Of a DNA stretch of 64,000 nucleotides, positions 35,601-42,980 are shown piece after piece. Numbering within the stretch: position 1 is the first letter of the stretch; every line of letters begins with the position of its first letter. The translations under genes and the position numbers were made by a program. Source of the stretch: JBCCJA01 sp039045975 (lineage in GTDB: Bacteria > Planctomycetota > Planctomycetia > Planctomycetales > Planctomycetaceae). The stretch covers positions 78,315-142,314 of the forward strand of contig JBCCJA010000003.1 in the NCBI GenBank assembly GCA_039045975.1, given 5' to 3'. The notes under the pieces are model-generated. The model was not told where the DNA came from, did no database searches, and worked only from the letters and a program-made list of their open reading frames with translations.

Positions 35601-38600
35601 GTCACCAACACGTTCGGGCCTTCCGGTTGGGTCGATTCGGGTACGTCAGATTCGAAAGGCACTTACAGTTCGACATCGGCGGTGACGACGAGCGGCGTGT
35701 CCAAGCCGCTGGGGGGGACGGGATGGTCGGCGACGGGAACGTTTACAGAGACCGTGAACGACAACGTCACCGACGGCACGTGGGACTCGCAATCGGTTCT
35801 CGGCCCCGACGGCGAGTGGGTACTTTCGAGTGGCAGCCGCGGCAACAGCATCGACGGGTCGACTGACTACGACGGCACGTCTTCAGGAACATACAGCGAG
35901 CCGATAGACGGCGGCTCGGTGAGCGGGTCGCTTAACATTACGAGTACGGCCGATTCGTCTTATTCCGGCTCGACGAGTGAGACGGTGGTAGACGGGGAAT
36001 GGGTTGTCGATACCGGCAAGCGTTCAGTCACCTTCAGCAGTTCGAGTTTAAACGAGCGTGCGGGAAGCGGTTCTTATTCGCGCAAGTCGAGCGACGGGAC
36101 GGTCAGCGGAACCGCGACACATCAAAGCAAGTCGAAAAGCGATGTCACAAACGGGTCTGCGACGGAAGAGTACGAAAGCGGCGTCGGCTGGGTACTCACG
36201 TCGGGCAGTCGAGATGCGGAATCTTCGTACGAATCCGACTACAAAGGAACGAACGACTCGACCACTTCCGACACATCGACGAAAAGTGGTTGGTTGCGAA
36301 CGACGTCGTCTAGCGTGACGACCTCCGAATCTGTTGCGGGCGGCACATGGGCGACTGCCTCGGGTAACAGCACGAGCCGTATCGATGTCGGGACGTGGAA
36401 CACGACCGGAACGACGCAAAAGGGCGTCAGCCGGTCTTTCGGCGGCTTTACGCTGATCGGAGATGAGACGTCCGAGTCTACGAACAGCAGTACCGACTAC
36501 ACCTCGGTCGGCGAAACGTTCGACAAGGCTGCGAAGACTTGGGTGACGCAACCCACGACCGGCGGCGTCACGAGTAAATCAACGACCGAAACCACTTTCA
36601 GCGGCGTCGGGGGGAGCTCGTCTCAGCTTAATACAAAAACCCAATCAAAGTCCTCCTCCGACGTTAACGGCACGGTAACGGAACTGCCCGACGGGACTTA
36701 CGACCTCAGCGGGATTACCGGAAAGGCCTCCGCGTCGAGTAGCGGCGAACTGGACTTCACTTTCGATAGTAAGACGACGATAGACACCGGGGTCATCACG
36801 GGTAACGAATCACTGTCGGGATTCGATAAATATTCGTTCAATACATCAGTCGAATTCGAACTCCAAGCCGGTTCCGATCCGGCGAAGTGGGTCGCGACGG
36901 GCGGAAGCGATCAGGTCGACGGTTCCGGCGAACGGAAATGGGCCTACGACGCGGAAGGCACGACGACCGCTTCGGCCGCCCCCGACCCCGAGATCATTTC
37001 GGACAACCACGAGCGGACCGAGTCCCGCAAGGGCGACGTCTTGGACAGCTACGTTTACAGCCTCACGAGTAAATTCTCGCCTTCCGGGTGGTCCGTTACC
37101 GATTCGTCCGGTTCGGTCGATCGGACATATAATTGGTTCGAGAAATCGGAGACGGAACGGGAGCAGACGCGAGCCCTCACCGCCGGTGATTGGGTCCGTA
37201 GTGATAAAGCGAGTTCGGAGTCTCAAACTAACACGACGCAGAACATCACGTTCGAATTCGTCGGCGGGGGCTGGAAGACCACGGCGGACGACACTACGAC
37301 CGTCCAGACGGCGAAAACGAATCGGGAGGCTTCGGAAACGGATCCGGCCGGGTATGACTACGATCAAGAGATGACGTTTTCGCGAGAGTACGACAGCAAG
37401 TCGACGACCACGTCTTCACTCGGCACGCCGCCCACTACGACGACAGACAGTGAAAACGAGACGGTTGCACTGACCGGTTCACATAAATTTCTTGTACCGT
37501 ATTTTTTCGACGGCCTGGATTCTTACGACGAAGGACAACTCGAGTTCGAGTATGAACATAGTCACGGCAGCGATGCGACATATAAGGGCAAACAGAAGCA
37601 CACGTTGAGCGGATACGCGGGGGACGACCCCGTCATAGTCCTCGACCTGCTCGATCCGATGTTCTATAGCCCGGGCATCAGTCTCAGCGGGGCCGCGGAA
37701 GACTTAAGGCCAGGAGAAATTGATCCACTGTTCGGGAGCGAGGTGCACCCTGCCGATCCGGTATTGCCGCCGGTGTTCGGCGTTGTCGCGGCAGGCGGTT
37801 CGGCCCCCGAGCCGTTGAGCCCGACGCTGCCGGAGAAACTCGACGGCGTCGGCGTGATCGAAGTTTCGCCGGGCGACGGCGGAGCCGGTGGCGGGGACGA
37901 CGACTACGGGGTCGACGACTTCCTCTGGGACGCGTTCATCGGGGACGAGCCTTGGACGCCCCTCGACTACGTACAGTTCGCGGCCGAGACCGCCAGTGTT
38001 ATCGACCCCTCTCCGGCCTCAGACTGGATCGCCGCCGGCGCGTACGCGCTCGAAGGTGATTACGTCAACGCGGGCATCTCGTTCGGTGCCGGCTTCGTCC
38101 CGTTCGGGGCCGACAAGATCGCCAAGGCCGGCGTCGCCGCCGGCAAGACTGCGGCGAAGAGGGCGGCGAAAGCGGGTGTGAATGGCGTGGTGCAGGGAGC
38201 GGATGAGGTTGTCGCCGGGGTCGGTAAGGCAGTCGACGGCGGCTGTTTTGTGGCGGGGACGCCGGTGCGGCTGTCTTCGGTGGCCGCGGTCGCACGTGTC
38301 GGTGCTGAGGCTGAACTTCCCGACTTCGAACTCGAAAGCGCACCGATCGAGGCGGTCGGGCTGGGAGCCCGGGTGCCCGAGACGAACCCGGACGGATCGT
38401 ACGACTTTACGTTTGCCGAGCCTGATCAGACGTGGTTGCAAATCGGGTTTCGAATGGCCCGCCCCGACGGGGCATTGGTCGAAATCGACCTGCTGCGGCC
38501 GCAGTGGTGGATCGAAGAGCACGGATTGGCCGTCGGCGGCACCCTGCCGTTCTTCCTGACCGAGATCGAGACCGAGGGGCTCGCCGAGGTCACGTCGATC

Positions 38601-39281
38601 GGCCCGGCCCCGGCGATCCGGCCGGGCGTCGGCAGCGTCGTGACCGGCCGCTTCGTGACCCGCGGCGTCGGCAACGTCGTGCGGGTCACGCTCGAGAACG
38701 GCTCGGCCCTGGAAGGCACCGACATCCACCCGGCCTGGGTCCCGGCCCGCGAAGAGTGGGTACCGCTGGGTGAGCTGCAGCCGGGAGATGAGCTGGACAC
38801 CCCGACCGGTCCGTTAGCAGTGGCGTCGGTAACGCCATTCGAAAAATCGGCTGACGTTTACAATATCGAAGTGCATGGGCATCATGTTTATCGCGCCGGT
38901 GACAGCTCGATCCTTGTCCACAACAGCGACCCCTGCCTTGTTCAGCTCGGAACTCCCGGCGCGATTGAGACTGCAAGGCGGGCAGCCGGAGGCTTCGAGA
39001 ACCTACAATGCAAAGAATGCGCGGAGTCTATAGCGAATGCCCTGCGAAGGAATGGCCAAGCAGGTGAATACATTGACATCAAGGCAAGCTCCGACTTTAT
39101 CTTCAGCAAGCGTCACCCCCATGCCTCAATCACAATCAATGGATGGCATCGGGGGATACTTATTGGAGACACGGTTTTCGATAATTTGAGCCCAAATGGA
39201 ATACCGCTTCAGCAATGGCTGGCAGACTTTGATGCCATTGGCGGCATCAGTGCCAGAAACATTACTCGCACGCCTATTTAA
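29667..39281 (+). CDS. Giant RTX/cadherin/Hint polymorphic toxin with C-terminal papain-fold domain
   Basis: 3204 residues. Residues 1-45 are an atypical basic leader ending in PLEARTMLSG, the planctomycete extracellular tag. About 129-1062 are glycine-aspartate RTX calcium-binding repeats (GGAGDDTLTGG, GGDGDD-type), including a block of five exact-length 94-residue units. About 1132-1232 is a cadherin-like domain (FEVPADSQPGAEIGQVTATDPDGPSLTY), then an ADDSAF-to-LANDYGP domain. About 1440-2610 is a Ser/Thr/Gly-rich Trp-punctuated repeat region. Residues 2762-2858 look like a pre-toxin linker, and 2859-3086 form a Hint domain (CFVAGTPV to SILVHN). Residues 3087-3204 form a papain-fold toxin-like domain (Cys3115, His3161). 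The ATG at 29667 is preferred to the TTG at 29622. Confidence 0.9.
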   Translation: MSLPAWLNSFVPAPGPRAGRPQRSRRSRKVPETAVPLEARTMLSGVTSTLVGGELTIAGTGGDDVLHVRAESGLVVVDHNSAAVATGVAVGDVTLLRVSGGEGDDTLSVDESLAQTLHVDNGAWTYEIVLNGENGDDTILGSGVGEYIQTGFGADIVRAGGGDDRIFVDADDVEVSGGDGYDRVGVNSWGGYAAITIDVFAADVEWFAATEHGDTLDGSSADWVLNLYGEGGDDILLGGTAGDLLDGNGGNDFLSGGLGDDVLRGGTGADIFRYEAGGGDDRITEGFEAGDTIELVGVASLTGDPVADRAYLDSILTVSGSAVTLTFDGGETLEVTVPTGDDASRRQTVLDAVVGTGVRWWLHNDNILQVLGTSAGDVITVRADAGGLIEVVVGGTAFATGVAATNLSFVEVLGDAGDDVLSVDASLGSLTVKLRGGAGDDTLTGGDGDDTLWGDGGADSLNSGGGDDHLYIDGHDTSIDAGAGDDEAIGEGTVGVTLDVAAAALETVKGTAGDDVFDASSATWDVNLNGGAGDDTLTGGAGDDLLNGGDGDDTFAAEGGDDVLYIDGSDTSVDGGTGYDRAIGQGSLGITLDVATAALERVDGTSGDDVFDASAATWDVNLNGGSGDDTLTGGSGDDLIKGGSGDDTFASGAGDDILYIDGSDTSVDAGTGYDRAIGEGVLGITLDVAAAALERVDGTSGDDVFDASAATWDVNLNGGAGDDTLIGGDGDDLLKGGDGDDSFNSGDGDDILYMDGSDTSVDAGTGYDRVIGQGALGITLDVAAAALERVDGTSGDDVFDASAATWDVKLFGKGGDDTLTGGLGDDSLWGDGGADVLIGGDGDDTMYNDGLDTSVIGGAGYDIAYGSGTVGITLDLAASQVESVSGSEGDDVFDASAATWDVILRGEGGDDVLIGGSGNDTLAGHDGADSLSGGAGDDDLFGDGYDTLIDGGAGYDIQRTREDLGVTIDLAAVELEVVNGGVGDDVLDGSDAGWAVIVKGFEGDDLIFGGDGADILQGLDGADRLGGGAGDDAVYGGAGLDTFLFEAGWGGERVLDFEAGETIEFSGFAPTRDLTGDGVFDEADVLASASELGTTKIVFDLGLGDQLTVTKVGGATTADVLAGAIVEVVLNQPPIFGSPVYVFEVPADSQPGAEIGQVTATDPDGPSLTYRIAAGDESGNFEIDAADGTLTVSDTADFDSEVDTEFSLLIEVTDGTTPVTVTTDILVTSLTPLAAADDSAFAFADSIVVDVLANDYGPAGSNLRVVSVENGIHGSTEIVRNIPQWLQTEFELDGTFASIDDYVLATYGSWESLAQVDPSAGRLAVRYTKFDRTFSGEESFSYVIETDSGRQATGRLTVFLQPGLNTPSPPGPGDPQPVGPGEWHAFDPSAAGDDFTTIELAGLTGTSLTAFSVAGLETPTLPEDGTTTADDSGDYDWDDDSGVTYSGVRTFNSSTTTTSTGDPLGVWTYTEVFWATFTANGASADGSSTVSTTGFYGYTLNAGGSPDSAYFDFTATTIITSNGSNIIPVEGGSVTHTWLDTLNHKLTIGHSADFVSGLMTGHETESGNNTYSHTDSGSYLYSIDGGSVDGTVGGKGLETTDYSNATFYSRLPNADLSRSGFSTITTTSNASDYYAGSGSFSRSGSHGDRVYNSSGSAEESGASHDSSSSNTTAILTTAGWSLVSGIGFAYGGSTNSTGSVTNGGYTQTIEGGSLTGSFDASSKSDSSANYRVDSVYDLLGGWSVTGVADTSGDASAESSYNGKGSYTRSTTDPDGRKSTNSGTVLENGKNKAWSSYANDFAFLSDSWTQTGGSSESFSEGESRSSYDQSGSYSYTPRDGDGPIAGATVSGGSKGNGKTEMIYDSWTKSSFSGGAWASTGGSSQADSGSRHSEYNANSSGTGWSVDESGASNDYYETTSGDVYDGSGWTQATGSGKAWGDSNASSKQSRETKKTEVVDGRSLTVESKGSTENGSQTQYKVTNTFGPSGWVDSGTSDSKGTYSSTSAVTTSGVSKPLGGTGWSATGTFTETVNDNVTDGTWDSQSVLGPDGEWVLSSGSRGNSIDGSTDYDGTSSGTYSEPIDGGSVSGSLNITSTADSSYSGSTSETVVDGEWVVDTGKRSVTFSSSSLNERAGSGSYSRKSSDGTVSGTATHQSKSKSDVTNGSATEEYESGVGWVLTSGSRDAESSYESDYKGTNDSTTSDTSTKSGWLRTTSSSVTTSESVAGGTWATASGNSTSRIDVGTWNTTGTTQKGVSRSFGGFTLIGDETSESTNSSTDYTSVGETFDKAAKTWVTQPTTGGVTSKSTTETTFSGVGGSSSQLNTKTQSKSSSDVNGTVTELPDGTYDLSGITGKASASSSGELDFTFDSKTTIDTGVITGNESLSGFDKYSFNTSVEFELQAGSDPAKWVATGGSDQVDGSGERKWAYDAEGTTTASAAPDPEIISDNHERTESRKGDVLDSYVYSLTSKFSPSGWSVTDSSGSVDRTYNWFEKSETEREQTRALTAGDWVRSDKASSESQTNTTQNITFEFVGGGWKTTADDTTTVQTAKTNREASETDPAGYDYDQEMTFSREYDSKSTTTSSLGTPPTTTTDSENETVALTGSHKFLVPYFFDGLDSYDEGQLEFEYEHSHGSDATYKGKQKHTLSGYAGDDPVIVLDLLDPMFYSPGISLSGAAEDLRPGEIDPLFGSEVHPADPVLPPVFGVVAAGGSAPEPLSPTLPEKLDGVGVIEVSPGDGGAGGGDDDYGVDDFLWDAFIGDEPWTPLDYVQFAAETASVIDPSPASDWIAAGAYALEGDYVNAGISFGAGFVPFGADKIAKAGVAAGKTAAKRAAKAGVNGVVQGADEVVAGVGKAVDGGCFVAGTPVRLSSVAAVARVGAEAELPDFELESAPIEAVGLGARVPETNPDGSYDFTFAEPDQTWLQIGFRMARPDGALVEIDLLRPQWWIEEHGLAVGGTLPFFLTEIETEGLAEVTSIGPAPAIRPGVGSVVTGRFVTRGVGNVVRVTLENGSALEGTDIHPAWVPAREEWVPLGELQPGDELDTPTGPLAVASVTPFEKSADVYNIEVHGHHVYRAGDSSILVHNSDPCLVQLGTPGAIETARRAAGGFENLQCKECAESIANALRRNGQAGEYIDIKASSDFIFSKRHPHASITINGWHRGILIGDTVFDNLSPNGIPLQQWLADFDAIGGISARNITRTPI
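31065..32474 (+). repeat. Tandem 282-bp repeat inside the RTX region (five units)
   Basis: The landmark GACGACGT(G/C) TTCGACGC occurs at 31206, 31488, 31770, 32052 and 32334, spaced exactly 282 bp (94 residues) each time. Units share DGTSGDDVFDASAATWDV and a GLGITLDVAAAALE-type strand. The middle units are almost identical, indicating recent duplication or gene conversion. Confidence 0.9.
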
Positions 39282-39284
39282 ACT

Positions 39285-39581
39285 ATGACAATTGACCATT
39301 TACTGTCTGATGTTTCCCTCCGGCCAGTTGTATATTTGGGAAGGCCTTCGGCAACCCGTCTGCATTGCTTTATTAATGGCTGGCTTTTTGCGGAAGCCAA
39401 CACACAAGAACGCGAGCGCATAGCTGGTTTCCATGACGTCATCGCAAAAAAATACAAGATCACGTCTTCACACTCATGGGCAGACATAATTGAGTTTTTC
39501 TCTTCAAGCGATACTGAATCATTCGAAACAGCGGTTCGCCTTCTTCAGGACCACCTTCACGACAAAGGTCACACCTCGTAA
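39285..39581 (+). CDS. Probable immunity protein for the papain-fold toxin domain
   Basis: 98 residues starting 3 bp after the giant gene's stop, with a base composition visibly more AT-rich than the chromosome, like the toxin tip before it. The sequence (SDVSLRPVVYLGRPSATRLH, WADIIEFFSSSDTESFETAV) is probably an alpha/beta fold and matches no family I know. Size, position and composition are those of polymorphic-toxin immunity genes, so the function is inferred from context only. Confidence 0.7.
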   Translation: MTIDHLLSDVSLRPVVYLGRPSATRLHCFINGWLFAEANTQERERIAGFHDVIAKKYKITSSHSWADIIEFFSSSDTESFETAVRLLQDHLHDKGHTS

Positions 39582-39674
39582 ACTGAACCTCGGGTGCCCC
39601 AGAGGACTTCCTTCCTCGGGTGGTCCGCCGGGTGCCACTCAACGCCGTTAACCAAGGCGTGCAATCGGAGAGAA

Positions 39675-39773
39675 GTCTCGATGTGGCAACGGGTTCGGGC
39701 GTAGCTTTCCGTCGCCAAACCGAAAGCCGTTCCGCACCACCCCGAAAGGATTCGGGCGATGCCACATCGAGAC
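39675..39773 (+). repeat. Perfect 14-bp inverted repeat at the start of the transposase fragment
   Basis: GTCTCGATGTGGCA at 39675-39688 and its exact reverse complement at 39760-39773. The right arm covers the start region of the transposase-like frame. It may be an IS end or a regulatory hairpin; no partner end is found. Confidence 0.5.
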
Positions 39774-40204
39774 CTCGCGTGTCCTAACCCGCACGACACG
39801 GCCGCTCAAGACCTCGTCGGCCTGATCCGTCGCGCCGTCGGCCCGGTCGACTTCGCCGGATGCCGGTTCGGACCGCTCAACGCGTTCACGCCCTTCGGCC
39901 TGACGGCCGCCGCCCTGCTGTGGGCGTGGTCCGACCGGCCGGGACTGCTCGCCCGCTGCGATGACGCCGTCGCCCTCGCCACGCGGCTGTTCCCCGGAGC
40001 CGCCGGCCGCGTCTCGTATCAGGCCTTCATGAAGCAGCTCGTGCGGCACACCGACCGGCTCGTCGGGCCTTTATCGGTCGCATTAAGAACACGCATGCGG
40101 GACGAACTTCCGGGCCGCTTCCGCGTCGGAAAGTTCGCCCTCTTCGGCGTCGACGGGACGAAGCTCGACCTGCCCCGGACCCGCTCGCACGAACGCCCCG
40201 GGTG
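39759..40204 (+). pseudogene. Truncated IS4-type transposase
   Basis: The frame from 39759 encodes an N-terminal DDE transposase part of the IS4 kind. VSYQAFMKQLVRHTDRLVG and KFALFGVDGTKLDLPRT, carrying the first catalytic Asp, are typical. Similarity ends near 40200, where a hairpin (GCACTGGC, 5-nt loop, GCCAGTGC at 40205-40225) begins; the frame then continues to 40319 as unrelated sequence. The remaining Asp and Glu are missing, so it is inactive. Confidence 0.7.
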
Positions 40205-40225
40205 GCACTGGCCTTCAGCCAGTGC
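40205..40225 (+). repeat. REP-like palindromic hairpin at the transposase truncation
   Basis: GCACTGGC and GCCAGTGC form a perfect 8-bp stem around CTTCA. The CACTGGCxxCAGCCAGTG pattern is the kind of dispersed hairpin that gives TGFQPV-like artefact peptides in many bacterial genomes. Confidence 0.6.
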
Positions 40226-40331
40226 TCGATTGACGGCCCCGAGATGCGCCGGGCGCCCCGGTCAAGTGGCTTTGTGTCGAGTCTCGGGTAGCGTATCGGG
40301 GCATCACACGACTCGGTGACGGCACGCCGGC

Positions 40332-41897
40332 ATGACGACCTCCTACGACGCGATCCCCTACCGCAGTTACCCGTTCCCGCAGTCGTCGGTCGAGCGGTTG
40401 GCGGTGACGCGGCGGTTGTTCGCCGCGGCCCCGGGGGAGGTCGATCTGGGGCGTTGCCGGGTCTTGGAGATCGGCTGTGCCGGGGGCGGGAACCTGCTGC
40501 CGATCGCCGACCGTTACCCCGGCGCGACGCTGTGCGGCGTCGACCTGTCGACGGTGCACATCGACACGGCCGAGGCGACGCGGGACGCGCTCGGGCTCGG
40601 TGACGTGGAACTGGTCGCGGCCGACGTCGCGGCGTGGGAGCCGGGCGGCACGTTCGACTTTATCGTCTGCCACGGCGTGTTCTCGTGGGTCCCGCCGGAG
40701 GTGCAGGACGCGATCTTAAAGCGGGTCAAGGACTCGCTCGCGCCGGAGGGGGTCGCCTATATCAGCTACAACACGTACCCGGGCTGGCACACGCGGGAGA
40801 TCTTGCGGGACATCATGAACTATCGCGCCCGCGGGCTCGACGACCCGGAAGAGCAGCTGGAGAAGGCGCGGCGGACGGTCTCTTTCCTCGTCAACGCGAT
40901 GGGCCCCGATGAGAATCCTTACGCCGCTCTCTTAAGGCGCGAGTTCGAACACATCGACCGGGCCGAGAGTTATTATCTGATCCACGAGCACCTCGAAGAG
41001 TACAACCGGCCCTGTTACTTCTCCGACTTCGTGTCGCGGGCGGAGGGCCACGGGCTGAGTTACCTGGCCGAGGCCGCGTTCGGGTCGTCTTCTCTGGCGG
41101 AGGTCCCGCCGCCGGTGCGGGACACGCTGCTGGCGGTCGCGAAGGACCGGGTCGAGGTCGAGCAGTACCTCGACTTCATCCGGAACCGCGGGTTCCGGCA
41201 GACGCTGCTGGTGCATGCCGACTCCGGCGTCCGCGAGGAGCCGGGGCTGGCGTCGCTGACGCGGCTGCATCTGGCGAGTTCGGCCGTCGTCGACGGCGAG
41301 GCGGAGACGGGTGAAGGCGAGACGCTGTTCCGCCGCGGCGGGTCGACGCTGCGGACGCGCGACCCGGTGATCCGGCACGCGTTCCGGTTGTTGCGGGAGG
41401 CTTGGCCGCGGCGGGTCCCGTTCACGGAGCTCTATTCGGCGTCGGTGGCGACGGTCCGCGGGCGGCCGGTGGCGGTCAGCGTCGACGGGATGAACCCGGA
41501 CGTCGAGCGGTTCTGCCGCCCGCTGTTGCGGTGTTTCGAGACCGGCATGGTCGACCTGCACGTCGGCCCGGCGCCGTTCGCGACGGAACTCTCGGAACGG
41601 CCGCGGGTGTCGCGGCTGGCCCGGCTGCAGAGCCTGGAAGGGGCGACGGTGACCTCCGGGCATCACGCGAACGCCACGCTCGACGATATCGAGAGGCGGG
41701 TGTTGCAGATGTGCGACGGGGAGACGCCCGCCGCCGACTTCGCGGGCCGACTGGCCGGCGATGTGGCTGCGGGGTCGTTAGTCATGTTCGGGGCGGACGG
41801 CCGTCGGTTGTCCGACGCAGTCGAAATCGACAAGGCACTCCAGCCGCTCGTGCCGAAGGCGATCCGCAAGCTGCTCGAACTCGGGCTGTTTCGCTGA
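40332..41897 (+). CDS. PKMT-like class I SAM methyltransferase with regulatory domain
   Basis: 521 residues. Residues 1-170 are a SAM-dependent methyltransferase: VLEIGCAGGGNLLPIADRYP (motif I), GVDLSTVHIDTAE, DFIVCHGVFSWVPPEVQ. About 225-310 correspond to the methyltransferase regulatory domain (AESYYLIHEHLEEYNRPCYF). The C-terminal 150 residues are a winged-helix-like region. This order matches the outer-membrane-protein lysine methyltransferases first described in Rickettsia. Its target here is unknown; a surface protein such as the giant adhesin-toxin is one candidate by analogy. Confidence 0.85.
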   Translation: MTTSYDAIPYRSYPFPQSSVERLAVTRRLFAAAPGEVDLGRCRVLEIGCAGGGNLLPIADRYPGATLCGVDLSTVHIDTAEATRDALGLGDVELVAADVAAWEPGGTFDFIVCHGVFSWVPPEVQDAILKRVKDSLAPEGVAYISYNTYPGWHTREILRDIMNYRARGLDDPEEQLEKARRTVSFLVNAMGPDENPYAALLRREFEHIDRAESYYLIHEHLEEYNRPCYFSDFVSRAEGHGLSYLAEAAFGSSSLAEVPPPVRDTLLAVAKDRVEVEQYLDFIRNRGFRQTLLVHADSGVREEPGLASLTRLHLASSAVVDGEAETGEGETLFRRGGSTLRTRDPVIRHAFRLLREAWPRRVPFTELYSASVATVRGRPVAVSVDGMNPDVERFCRPLLRCFETGMVDLHVGPAPFATELSERPRVSRLARLQSLEGATVTSGHHANATLDDIERRVLQMCDGETPAADFAGRLAGDVAAGSLVMFGADGRRLSDAVEIDKALQPLVPKAIRKLLELGLFR

Positions 41898-42149
41898 CGA
41901 CGTGCAGGATCCGAGTTGGTCCGGTAAGGTCACGATATCTTCAGATGGCTTAAATGAACTAGAATGAGCGGTCTCGTGGGAGCTACCAGCGGGTAAGCGT
42001 TCCCTCTCTCTATACATGCTCCAGCTAGAGCGACATCGAGATAACCGTAGCGTGTCTCGGCGGCGGAACGGCAGAAGACATTAAATGGACCGAAGGCGTC
42101 CATACGCCGCGACACATAGAGCGTGATCGCTTTAGCGATCTGCTCCGGC

Positions 42150-42348
42150 TAGCGGCTTCGGCCCCTGCATATTGGGGTTCGGTCTGGCTGGCGGTGGTCT
42201 GCCGAGCTTCGGTATGGGCGGTCTGGGCCTCGGCACGGGCAGCACGCTGCTGCCGCGGAACGCCGTCGTCGTCGACTCCGAAGGCAAAAAACTCCACGGC
42301 ATCGACGCCCTGCCGCGGACACAGGCCGAGAAGGAACAACCTCCATGA
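42150..42348 (+). pseudogene. Decayed gene fragment
   Basis: An open frame without start encodes GGGLPSFGMGGLGLGTGSTL followed by NAVVVDSEGKKLHGIDALP and stops at 42348. Codon use looks genuine, but nothing upstream continues it. No family is recognised. A 6-bp hairpin (GATCGC-TTTA-GCGATC) lies just before it at 42125-42140. Confidence 0.35.
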
Positions 42349-42508
42349 CGCCTACAAGCAGGCGTTCCCCGACGCGGCCGACGCCGAAGCCTTCGCCGCC
42401 ATCGGCCTGGACGTGATCGTCTTCGCCGCCGGGGAGTTCGCCCTGATCAGCAACGGCTTGAATTTCGAGGGCGAGATCGAGGGCGTGCCTGCCGAGGCGG
42501 TTCCTTAG
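42338..42508 (+). pseudogene. Second decayed gene fragment
   Basis: The frame reads HDAYKQAFPDAADAEAFAAI and continues FAAGEFALISNGLNFEGEIE to a stop at 42508. It overlaps the previous fragment in another frame and has no start of its own. It looks like the remnant of a protein-coding gene next to the island edge. Confidence 0.35.
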
Positions 42509-42732
42509 CCGCAGGTTCCGCCTGCTGTCGAAGGCACCGTAACTACTGTGAGCTCGCTAGTAGCGCCACCCGTCGAGTCCCACATCCGGTAGCGGTCGCG
42601 GTCGGGCTGGTATGAAAGCCCCCTCGGGAGATCGGCCCCTTTAACGTCCAACCCGTCCCGCCTGAACTTGGTCCCTGGGACCAGATAGCGAGTTTTTATG
42701 GTCAAGCATAACCTGAGACCAGGAAAACACTA

Positions 42733-42781
42733 GGGCCCCCGGGACTCGAACCCGGAACCAACGGATTATGAGTCCGCGGTG
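42733..42781 (-). pseudogene. 3-prime half of a CAT-anticodon tRNA, probable att site
   Basis: On the minus strand CACCGCGGACTCATAATCCG includes an anticodon stem-loop with CAT; the following GTTGG-TTCCGGGTTCGAGTCCCGG forms variable loop and T arm, then the acceptor strand GGGCCC. The 5-prime half (acceptor and D arm) is absent, replaced by AAAAAACAC-type sequence. A 3-prime tRNA fragment beside a tyrosine integrase is the usual mark of site-specific integration. Confidence 0.75.
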
Positions 42782-42980
42782 TTTTTTGTGCTAACGGGTC
42801 GTGTTTTCGCATTGTTTTCAATGGAAAGAAGGGTTGTTGTTGTGCCCTGTGTTCTGCCTTCTAACTCAATGAATGGCGTTCTCTAACTGTGGTTGTTCGT
42901 CGACATCTGCCGTAGCCAGTTTCGCAAACGTTTCTTCAGACGTCCGTGCTGTGGTGGGCTCCTCGGTCATGCTCTAGGGC

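Noticed and set aside
42025..42339. 104-residue minus-strand frame
   Set aside because: Low-complexity shadow of the decayed plus-strand fragments; no support.
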